A stretch of DNA of 41,850 nucleotides. Source: Streptomyces xiaopingdaonensis (GTDB taxonomy: Bacteria > Actinomycetota > Actinomycetes > Streptomycetales > Streptomycetaceae). This document shows, piece by piece, positions 36,601 through 41,850 of the stretch. The position numbers and the translations under genes are program-made. Each line of letters starts with the position of its first letter. Within the stretch, counting starts at the first letter, position 1. The DNA is taken from positions 1 through 41,850 of the forward strand of contig NZ_AJTQ01000238.1 in assembly GCF_000262345.1 (NCBI RefSeq). The letters are read 5' to 3'. The notes beneath the pieces are model-generated. The model worked only from the letters and a program-made list of their open reading frames with translations, ran no database searches and had not been told where the DNA came from.

Positions 36601-37690
36601 GCCGGCGGGCGGCAAGAAGGGCAAGAAGAAGAAGGGCGGCGGCCACCACCACGACCACGTCCACGAGGAGGCCGCCGGCCAGAAGCCCGAGTCGAAGCAG
36701 CAGCCCGAGGCCGAACCGCAGCAGCCCCAGGGCGGTCGGCAGGTCGAGGAGCCCGTCCCGTTCGTGCCGGACGAGGAGCTCTACGGCAGCGCCGCCGAGG
36801 CGGAGGCAGCGGCGTCCGGACGCCAGCGCACCCGTAGGCGCGGCGGACGCCGGGCCTCGGCCCCGCAGGGCGCGCCCGCGGGCGAGGGCGAGCAGGCCGA
36901 GCAGCAGCCGGAGCCGGAACAGCCGCAGGCGGAACCGGAGTCGGCGGCCGCCGAGCCGCGCGAGCAGAGCACGGCGAAGGCCCGCACCCGGCGCCGCGCG
37001 GTGCGCCGTGCGACGGCTCCCGCCGGTGCGCCGGAGCAGGCGAGCCGGGTGGAGGGCGCCGAGTCGGAGCCGTCCGAGGCCCCGGCCGTACCGGAACCGG
37101 AACCGGCGCTGCCGGTCGAGGCGACGCCGGTGCCGGAGCACGAGCCGCGTCCGCGGCGTCGGGCAGCGCGCAAGGCCAGTGCGCCCGTGGGGTCGCCGCA
37201 CGCCGCGGACGAGGCCGCGGTCACGGTGATCCCGGCCGGGGAGTCGGAGTCGGCCGCCGAGCCGCAGCCCCCCGAGCCGGTGCAGCAGCCGGTCTCGGAC
37301 GCGGCGCCCGCGCGCAGGCGCCGTCGGGTCGTCAGGGAGTTCTCCGCGCCCGAGGAGCAGCCGGCGTCCGAGTCGGCGGCTGAGCCGGAGGCGCCGGCGA
37401 AGAAGACGGCGCGGAAGACGGCGGCGAAGAAGGCCACGGCCAAGAAGGCGGCGGCGAAGAAGACCGCGAAGTCGGCCTCCGTCTCCCCGGAGAAGCCGGA
37501 AGCGGAGTCGGAGGCGGCGGCGAAGAAGTCGGCGCGGAAGGCGGCGGCCAAGAAGTCGGCGGCGAAGAAGACGACGGCCAAGAAGACCGCCGCGAAGAAG
37601 ACGACCGCGAAGAAGACGGCGGCGGCCGACGAGCAGTCGCCCTCCTCGGTGACGGTCCAGGCCGGCGACGAGCCGACGGCCGCGGAGTGA
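33665..37690 (+). CDS. rne: Ribonuclease E/G with long disordered arms
   Basis: Endoribonuclease for mRNA decay and rRNA processing, 1341 residues from the ATG at 33665 (GGGAG ten bases upstream). The catalytic core occupies about 560-985: an S1-type segment (SYVGNVYLGKVQNVLPSMEAAFVDIG), metal-binding Asp861 in VVDVNTG and the IDFID acidic motif (Asp905), and the zinc-link CPQC in ETCPQCNGRG. A His cluster (GGGHHHDHVHEE) follows. Both arms are disordered and alternate acidic stretches with Arg patches of the form RRR-x-x-R-x-(S/T)APAGAP. The tail (about 1245-1330) is Lys/Ala-rich (AKKTAAKK repeats), like histone H1 or the C-terminus of actinobacterial HU. The core lies centrally with arms on both sides, as in Streptomyces RNase ES. 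A 14-bp terminator follows. Confidence 0.97.
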   Translation: MLEPTESTAGDPLEGGSAPEPAAETTPSDTLPPRRRRRAASRPAGPPGSDAAATEPAAVVEPKPTAEASPAEPSPAEAPAAEQAPQPEEKPARSRRRATRRASAPAGAPQTNEAEPSAAAPEPDQQGPAAAAQAEPAEKPAAAAQAEPDAEAEQAPARQRRRASRKASAPAGAPRGEPEQQPEPAVDDQPKSAPAKARKPKREPAKSEQPETDQPESAKSDQAKSDQSKSDQSKRKPARSKQAQSEPSEPEQPAAEEEPAPKRTRRRTAKSAAEPAAEAAAEQPEQPEESARTARKPKAEKRAKASAESGSEKKEAEAPKRGRAGTPPVAMFQAPVFTEPAFQTPQRAAAAAAAAAEQGDAEEEEPQAGTRRRRRVESPGGSADAGNAEVVAEEEPEETDESEDSAQESSERPARRRRRGGRRRRKGDGGEGAAEDESPHGEDEQEAPEEAEAGESDEGDEQPLSSSSSSSSRRRRRRRRRTGEQEPAAEQQPSTDGDPERTVVKVREPRKKNGKEGEPSDEVQAIKGSTRLEAKKQRRREGREQGRRRVPIITEAEFLARREAVKREMIVRQSGERTQIGILEDDILVEHFVNKEQATSYVGNVYLGKVQNVLPSMEAAFVDIGKGRNAVLYAGEVNFEALGMGGGPRRIEAALKSGQSVLVQVTKDPIGHKGARLTSQVSLPGRYLVYVPEGSMTGISRKLPDTERSRLKQILKKVVPEDAGVIVRTAAEGASEDELRRDVERLQGQWEEIKKKSGKGTAPTLLYGEPDMTVRVVRDIFNEDFSKVIVSGEEAWQTVHGYVEQVAPDLVDRLQKWTSDVDVFATYRVDEQLTKALDRKVWLPSGGSLVIDRTEAMIVVDVNTGKFTGQGGNLEETVTRNNLEAAEEIVRQLRLRDLGGIIVIDFIDMVLESNRDLVLRRLLECLGRDRTKHQVAEVTSLGLVQMTRKRVGQGLLESFSETCPQCNGRGVLVHMELGQPAGGKKGKKKKGGGHHHDHVHEEAAGQKPESKQQPEAEPQQPQGGRQVEEPVPFVPDEELYGSAAEAEAAASGRQRTRRRGGRRASAPQGAPAGEGEQAEQQPEPEQPQAEPESAAAEPREQSTAKARTRRRAVRRATAPAGAPEQASRVEGAESEPSEAPAVPEPEPALPVEATPVPEHEPRPRRRAARKASAPVGSPHAADEAAVTVIPAGESESAAEPQPPEPVQQPVSDAAPARRRRRVVREFSAPEEQPASESAAEPEAPAKKTARKTAAKKATAKKAAAKKTAKSASVSPEKPEAESEAAAKKSARKAAAKKSAAKKTTAKKTAAKKTTAKKTAAADEQSPSSVTVQAGDEPTAAE

Positions 37691-37696
37691 GTCTGT

Positions 37697-37733
37697 GCCG
37701 GCGGTCGCCCTCCTCGCGGGGGCGACCGCCGGC
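37697..37733 (+). terminator. rne terminator
   Basis: A perfect 14-bp stem, GCCGGCGGTCGCCC (37697-37710) with GGGCGACCGCCGGC (37720-37733), 9-nt loop, followed within a few bases by GTCCGTTT. It begins seven bases after the rne stop. Confidence 0.9.
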
Positions 37734-37740
37734 CGTCCGT

Positions 37741-37770
37741 TTGACCAGCGAGGTCGAGGCGCCGTAGCCT
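37741..37770 (+). promoter_or_regulatory. rplU-rpmA promoter
   Basis: TTGACC (37741-37746), an 18-bp spacer and TAGCCT (37765-37770): close to the vegetative (HrdB) consensus of Streptomyces and the best promoter in the window. Transcription should start near 37777, giving a 5' leader of about 170 nt. Confidence 0.85.
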
Positions 37771-37776
37771 TGCCCT

Positions 37777-37948
37777 TCGGCGTGTCAGAGATGCGCCGCA
37801 CCCTTGAGCAACTCCCTTTCGGAGAGCCGCCGGCAACGGCCCGGCTCGTCCCGGAAGAGGCCGCTCACTCCTCGAGGTTTCCGGGACACCGTGCCCGGTG
37901 GGAGCGGCTGGCGTCAGGGGTTCCGAGCCGAGCGAGAGAGAGCTAAGC
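37777..37948 (+). promoter_or_regulatory. Structured rplU 5' leader, candidate L21 autoregulatory element
   Basis: The leader can form two compact hairpins. The first is GAGCCG (37824-37829) with CGGCTC (37842-37847), continued by CCG-GCAA-CGG, which ends in a GNRA tetraloop. The second is GCCGCTC (37860-37866) with GAGCGGC (37902-37908), enclosing CCGGG/CCCGG (37881-37885 with 37894-37898). A GAGAGAGAG ribosome site precedes the GTG. The length and folding are what an r-protein leader would show; autoregulation is inference. Confidence 0.5.
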
Positions 37949-38272
37949 GTGTACGCGATCGTGCGCACCGGCGGCCGCCAGCAGAAGGTGTCCGTGGGCG
38001 ACGTCATTGAGGTTGACCGTCTTTCCGAGAGCAAGGTCGGCGACACCGTCGAGCTCTCGACCCTGCTCGTCGTCGACGGCGAGGCCGTCACCAGCGACCC
38101 GTGGGTGCTGGCGGGCGTGAAGGTCCAGACCGAGGTTGTCGACCACCACAAGGGCGACAAGATCCGGATCCAGAAGTACAAGAACAAGACGGGCTACAAG
38201 AAGCGGATCGGCCACCGCCAGCTCCACACCGCTCTGAAGATCACCGGCATCCCCGCCCCGGCTGCGAAGTAA
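37949..38272 (+). CDS. rplU: 50S ribosomal protein L21
   Basis: 107 residues from the GTG at 37949 ([23 protein letters not shown]), with GAGAGAGAG upstream. The L21 core is complete: [31 protein letters not shown] segments, and the signature [30 protein letters not shown]. An in-frame upstream extension to 37898 lacks a ribosome site and is part of the leader. It is followed after 14 bases by rpmA in the usual operon. Confidence 0.97.
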   Translation: MYAIVRTGGRQQKVSVGDVIEVDRLSESKVGDTVELSTLLVVDGEAVTSDPWVLAGVKVQTEVVDHHKGDKIRIQKYKNKTGYKKRIGHRQLHTALKITGIPAPAAK

Positions 38273-38286
38273 GGGACTGAGAACAC

Positions 38287-38544
38287 ATGGCACACAAGAA
38301 GGGCGCATCGTCCACTCGGAACGGTCGCGATTCCAATCCGCAGTTCCTGGGCGTCAAGCGCTTCGGCGGCCAGGTCGTCAACGCGGGTGAGATCCTCGTC
38401 CGCCAGCGCGGCACCCACTTCCACCCGGGCAAGGGCGTCGGCCGCGGCGGTGACGACACTCTCTTCGCGCTCGACGCCGGCGCGGTGGAGTTCGGCAAGG
38501 CGCGCGGCCGCAAGGTCGTGAACATCGTCCCGGCCGGCGAGTGA
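38287..38544 (+). CDS. rpmA: 50S ribosomal protein L27
   Basis: 85 residues from the ATG at 38287. It starts [29 protein letters not shown], the typical actinobacterial L27 form with no cleaved N-terminal extension as in Firmicutes; its N-terminus reaches the peptidyl transferase centre. [27 protein letters not shown] is the family signature. It is cotranscribed with rplU. A double hairpin follows before obg. Confidence 0.98.
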   Translation: MAHKKGASSTRNGRDSNPQFLGVKRFGGQVVNAGEILVRQRGTHFHPGKGVGRGGDDTLFALDAGAVEFGKARGRKVVNIVPAGE

Positions 38545-38563
38545 CACCGGCTGCTTAGCCACG

Positions 38564-38641
38564 GGTCCGGCGCTCGGCGCCGGACCTCCTCCGAGGGCGG
38601 ACCTCCGCTTCCCGCGGTAAGGGAAGCGGGGCCGCCCTCGG
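38564..38641 (+). terminator. Two consecutive hairpins between rpmA and obg
   Basis: The first is a perfect 10-bp stem with a TCG loop: GGTCCGGCGC (38564-38573) with GCGCCGGACC (38577-38586). The second is two-tiered: CCGAGGGCGG (38591-38600) with CCGCCCTCGG (38632-38641), enclosing CCGCTTCCC (38605-38613) with GGGAAGCGG (38621-38629). They probably end most rplU-rpmA transcripts and leave obg lower or separate expression. Confidence 0.8.
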
Positions 38642-38702
38642 TGCGTATCGCGCAGGACGGGCACCGATCCCGTCCACCTGACCCCCGCTCTGGAGGCCCC
38701 TG

Positions 38703-40142
38703 ATGACCACCTTCGTGGACCGCGTCGAGCTCCATGTCGCCGCGGGTAACGGAGGCCACGGCTGCGCCTCCGTCCACCGTGAGAAGTTCAAGCCGCTCGG
38801 CGGCCCGGACGGCGGCAACGGCGGACGCGGGGGCGACGTCGTCCTCGTCGTCGACCCCGACGTGACGACGCTCCTCGACTACCACCACAGCCCGCACCGC
38901 AAGGCCACCAACGGCAGGCCGGGCGAGGGCGGCAACCGCAGCGGAGCCGACGGCGGCGACCTGGTGCTGCCCGTACCCGACGGCACGGTCGTGCTCGACC
39001 GGAACGGCGGCGTCCTCGCGGACATGGTCGGCAAGGGCACCACCTTCGTCGCGGGGCAGGGCGGTCGCGGCGGGCTCGGCAACGCCGCGCTCGCGTCGGC
39101 CCGCCGCAAGGCGCCCGGCTTCGCGCTGCTCGGCGAGCCGGGCGAGACGCGGGACGTCGTCCTGGAGTTGAAGACGGTCGCCGACGTGGCGCTCGTCGGT
39201 TATCCGAGCGCGGGGAAGTCCTCGTTGATCTCGGTGCTCTCGGCGGCGAAGCCGAAGATCGCGGACTATCCGTTCACGACGCTCGTGCCCAACCTGGGTG
39301 TGGTGACGGCGGGACGCAGCGTCTTCACCGTCGCCGACGTGCCGGGACTCATCGAGGGCGCCAGCGAGGGCCGGGGCCTCGGCCTGGACTTCCTGCGGCA
39401 CGTCGAGCGCTGCTCCGTCCTCGTCCACGTGCTCGACTGCGCGACGTTGGAATCGGATCGCGACCCGGTCTCCGACCTCGACGTGATCGAGGCCGAACTC
39501 GCCCGCTACGGCGGCCTGGAGGACCGTCCGCGCCTCGTCGTCCTCAACAAGGTCGACATCCCCGACGGCAGGGAGCTCGCCGAGATGGTCCGCCCGGACC
39601 TGGAGGAGCGCGGCTTCCGCGTCTTCGAGGTCTCCGCCGTCGCGCACCGGGGCCTCGACGCGCTCGCGTACGCGCTCGCCGGCATCGTCGACGAGGCGCG
39701 CGCCGCCGCTCCGGTGCAGGAGGCGACGCGCGTCGTCATTCGTCCGAAGGCCGTCGACGACACCGGCTTCACCGTCACTCGTGAGGGTGCTCTCTTCCGT
39801 GTCCGGGGGGAGAAGCCCGAACGCTGGGTCCACCAGACGGACTTCAACAACGACGAGGCCGTCGGCTACCTCGCCGACCGTCTCAACCGCCTCGGGGTCG
39901 AGGACGAGCTGCTCAAGGCCGGCGCCCGCGAAGGGGACGGCGTCGCGATCGGGGACGAGGAGAACGCCGTCGTCTTCGACTGGGAGCCGACGCTCTCGGC
40001 AGGCGCCGAGATGCTCGGGCGCCGCGGCGAGGACCACCGCATGGAGGAGCAGCGGCCGGCAGCGCAACGCCGCCTGGAACGGGAGGCGGAGCGGGACGAA
40101 ACGCTCGGTGCATACCGGGAGTTCGACCCGTTCGAGCAGTGA
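38703..40142 (+). CDS. obg: Obg/CgtA GTPase
   Basis: Essential ribosome-associated GTPase; in Streptomyces it is implicated in the onset of aerial growth. 479 residues, ATG at 38703 with GGAGG seven bases upstream. The glycine-rich Obg fold ([35 protein letters not shown]) covers residues 1-158. The G domain follows with [26 protein letters not shown] and NKVD. The OCT domain lies at about 335-415 ([39 protein letters not shown]). A charged tail of ~50 residues ends FDPFEQ. Its stop overlaps the next start (GTGA). Confidence 0.98.
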   Translation: MTTFVDRVELHVAAGNGGHGCASVHREKFKPLGGPDGGNGGRGGDVVLVVDPDVTTLLDYHHSPHRKATNGRPGEGGNRSGADGGDLVLPVPDGTVVLDRNGGVLADMVGKGTTFVAGQGGRGGLGNAALASARRKAPGFALLGEPGETRDVVLELKTVADVALVGYPSAGKSSLISVLSAAKPKIADYPFTTLVPNLGVVTAGRSVFTVADVPGLIEGASEGRGLGLDFLRHVERCSVLVHVLDCATLESDRDPVSDLDVIEAELARYGGLEDRPRLVVLNKVDIPDGRELAEMVRPDLEERGFRVFEVSAVAHRGLDALAYALAGIVDEARAAAPVQEATRVVIRPKAVDDTGFTVTREGALFRVRGEKPERWVHQTDFNNDEAVGYLADRLNRLGVEDELLKAGAREGDGVAIGDEENAVVFDWEPTLSAGAEMLGRRGEDHRMEEQRPAAQRRLEREAERDETLGAYREFDPFEQ

Positions 40143-40927
40143 ACCCGGAGAGCGCGGGGCTCCTCGACGCGATGGAGCGCAACCTCGCCGACCACGCCCG
40201 CCACCTCCACCGCGACCTGCCGGGCGCGACGGTGGAGGACCGCGGCGACCTGCTCGTCGCGGACAGCGGGCTCGACGACGACACCTTCAACATCGTTGCC
40301 CTCGCCCGCTTCACACCGGCCACGGCGGGGCAGCGCGTCGACGAGACCGTCCGCCGTCTCCGGGCGAGCGGGCGCTCCTTCTCCTGGTGGGTCGGCCCCA
40401 CGTCGACGCCGGCGGACCTGGCGCTCCGGCTCGCCGGCGCCGGCCTGCCCGTGGCGGAGGAGGAGACGGCGATGTGGCGCCTGCTCGACGAACTGCCCCC
40501 GCAGCCGCGCCCGTTCGGTCTCGACGTGCGCCCCGTCACCGACGAGAGGCGCTTCGCCGACTACGCGGCGGTGCTCTCCGCCAACTGGGACCCGCCGTCG
40601 CGGACCGTCCCGCAGGTACTCTCCGCGGCGGCCCCCGCCGCGCTCGCACGCGAAGCCCGCTACCTCGTCGGGTACGCGGGGGAGCGGCCCGTCGCCTCGG
40701 CCGAGGTCTTCCTTTCCGCCGGCGTCGCGGGCGTCTACAACATCTCCACCCTTGCAGGGGAGCGCAGGCGCGGGTTCGGCGGGGCGCTCACCGTCGCGGC
40801 GCTGTACGCGGCGCGCGAGGCCGGCGCCCGGGTCGCGGTGCTCCAGGCCTCGGAGGACGGCGAGCCCGTCTACCGCCGGCTCGGTTTCCACACGTGCGGA
40901 CGGTTCACCGAGCACGCATTGCTGTGA
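40139..40927 (+). CDS. GNAT family N-acetyltransferase
   Basis: 262 residues from the GTG at 40139, which overlaps the obg stop, so translation is coupled. The C-terminal half is a GNAT domain (about 140-260): [68 protein letters not shown], where R-R-R-G-F-G-G is the acetyl-CoA pyrophosphate loop, then [21 protein letters not shown]. The N-terminal half looks like a degenerate, non-canonical GNAT-like or accessory domain ([23 protein letters not shown]). The substrate is unknown. Coupling to obg suggests a linked role, perhaps in modifying a ribosomal or metabolic target, but that is inference. Confidence 0.88.
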   Translation: MNPESAGLLDAMERNLADHARHLHRDLPGATVEDRGDLLVADSGLDDDTFNIVALARFTPATAGQRVDETVRRLRASGRSFSWWVGPTSTPADLALRLAGAGLPVAEEETAMWRLLDELPPQPRPFGLDVRPVTDERRFADYAAVLSANWDPPSRTVPQVLSAAAPAALAREARYLVGYAGERPVASAEVFLSAGVAGVYNISTLAGERRRGFGGALTVAALYAAREAGARVAVLQASEDGEPVYRRLGFHTCGRFTEHALL

Positions 40928-41533
40928 CAAATACCGGGCACAGGCTGTGGGCTTTGCGGTCTGCCGCCGCCGTGTCGCGTCCGGCTCGTCCGGGAACTCC
41001 CCGCCTGGACGAGAGCGACGGGGCTGCTCGCGACAGGCCGAATCCGATGGGCCCTGGGCCGACTCGTCGCCGCCCTCGGGAATTCCGAGGCCGTTTGGTC
41101 GCCCGTTCTGTCGCACACGGACGAGAACCGCAGGGACCGCCGAATTCCGTAGCTCCCAAAACCATTGGGGGATGCTCCTGCCCGGCTCAGCGGCGAGAAA
41201 CCACCCCGCTCCGGAACGCTGCCGGAGGAGGCGAAGACGACGTTCCGGCACTCACCGTCGGGGAGCCGGTAGACGGCGCGCGCTCTCTGCCGCACCCGCC
41301 ACCTCGCGAAATCATCGAAGACTTCCTGCACTTTGTCGCCGCCCAGGGAAATTCTGCGCACGACGACGACGGCGGGACGGGAGCGAGGAATCGCGAATTC
41401 TCCGAGGACGCACGGAAAACCAACGGCACAAAGGGCTGACGCACCGAATGCCGCACGCCCGCCCCAGACGCACGGAGAGCTGCGGTGAACCCGGCCGTCG
41501 CCTGCACGGACGCCACCGCACCCCGGAACGCGA
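40928..41533. other. AT-richer intergenic region, no confident gene
   Basis: Base composition is less GC-rich than elsewhere, with short repeats of the form (G)AATTC (near 41079, 41140, 41351 and 41395). On minus, a frame beginning MRRISLGGDKVQEVFDDFARW at 41361 has partly coding-like codon use, as does an overlapping plus-strand frame ending at 41439 (REIIEDFLHFVAAQGN). Neither has a ribosome site or a recognisable family. Decayed or horizontally acquired DNA is possible. Confidence 0.4.
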
Positions 41534-41577
41534 CGAGCGGCCGGGCAGAACCCCCAGGGGCTCCACCCGGCCGCTCG
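41534..41577 (-). terminator. Terminator of the truncated minus-strand gene
   Basis: A perfect 12-bp stem, CGAGCGGCCGGG (41534-41545) with CCCGGCCGCTCG (41566-41577). The 20-nt loop can itself fold (CCCC with GGGG). On the minus strand it begins 13 bases after the stop codon of the partial gene. Confidence 0.85.
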
Positions 41578-41590
41578 CCGGTGCGGATCG

Positions 41591-41850
41591 TCAGGCGGTC
41601 ACCGGGTCCTCCGACTCGGCTGCCTCCGCCAGCTCCGCCTCACGGGGCGTAGGAAGCTCCGAAGTCCTGCGCGCCACACGGAGGTTGCGGGCCTCGGCGT
41701 CGGAAGCCAGGCGCTGCGCCGCTTCGTTGAAGCGGACCATCGACGGCGGGTCGCTCGGACCGAGAAGGTGCTTCTTCAACTCGGCGCGCGCCTCGACGAG
41801 CGTGTCCTGTTCCGGGTTGCGGATGCTCTCCAGCAGCGCGGGGACGCCGG
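41591..41850 (-). CDS. C-terminal part of an unidentified protein, cut by the window edge
   Basis: The last 85 codons of a minus-strand gene are present, with its stop at 41591-41593. The reading frame continues past the window edge, so the real start is outside. The fragment reads GVPALLESIRNPEQDTLVEA, then RAELKKHLLGPSDPPSMVRFNEAAQRLASDAEARNLRVARRTSELPTP, and ends in an acidic tail (EAELAEAAESEDPVTA). Codon third positions are strongly GC, so coding is secure. The segment looks helical and charged, without membrane or catalytic motifs; a regulator or cytoskeletal accessory protein would fit, but I do not recognise it. Confidence 0.75.
   Translation of the reverse strand, partial: GVPALLESIRNPEQDTLVEARAELKKHLLGPSDPPSMVRFNEAAQRLASDAEARNLRVARRTSELPTPREAELAEAAESEDPVTA

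Noticed and set aside
33944..37801. A 1285-residue open frame antisense to rne
   Set aside because: Extreme Arg/Leu/Gly bias that mirrors the rne repeats on the other strand; no start context.

Overview
The window is chromosomal DNA of a high-GC actinomycete, almost certainly a Streptomyces or close relative. Third codon positions are nearly all G or C and GTG starts are common. Core genes read as Streptomyces orthologues in the order tig, clpP1, clpP2, clpX, valS, folC, ndk, mreB, mreC, mreD, PBP2, rodA, a B12-type radical SAM gene and its partner, rne, rplU, rpmA, obg. No insertion sequence, phage, integrase or CRISPR array was seen.

Layout. 0-2.7 kb: a membrane acyltransferase (minus), a 64-residue hydrophobic protein, tRNA-Gly(TCC) on minus and tRNA-Pro(TGG) on plus. 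2.7-7.5 kb: the proteostasis block, with trigger factor closed by a double terminator, then clpP1-clpP2 behind a ClgR-type operator, then clpX. 7.6-13.3 kb: an accessory block between clpX and valS. It holds a DevS/DosS-like haem sensor kinase with its haem histidine, a DevR/DosR-like response regulator, an FMN split-barrel protein, a SLOG-like nucleotide-binding protein, a 53-residue ORF, a frameshifted hemerythrin-like remnant and a 25-bp degenerate tandem repeat. Four copies of a GGGCC-N4-GGCCC-type palindrome sit in front of its plus-strand genes. 13.3-15.6 kb: two tandem paralogues with Pro/Gly/Gln-rich tails and one membrane span. 15.7-21.2 kb: valS, folC, a DUF4233-like membrane protein and ndk. 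21.5-28 kb: the cell-wall elongation and spore-wall cluster mreBCD, PBP2, rodA. 28-33.4 kb: a CYTH-CHAD polyphosphate-type protein, the radical SAM pair, and an internally deleted GNAT gene between the pair. 33.7-41 kb: a very large RNase E/G with disordered arms, rplU-rpmA behind a strong promoter and structured leader, obg, and a translationally coupled GNAT. The right edge cuts an unidentified minus-strand gene.

How it fits together. Trigger factor and ClpXP handle folding and regulated proteolysis. The DevS/DevR-like pair with its boxes looks like a compact local hypoxia or redox regulon placed between conserved housekeeping genes. MreBCD, PBP2 and RodA form a peptidoglycan synthesis complex. 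RNase E, L21, L27 and Obg link RNA decay with ribosome assembly.

The most promising hunting ground is 7.6-12.5 kb, where the palindrome appears to define a local DosR-type regulon that includes a SLOG protein and an undescribed small ORF. All calls rest on reading the sequence; no search or alignment was run.
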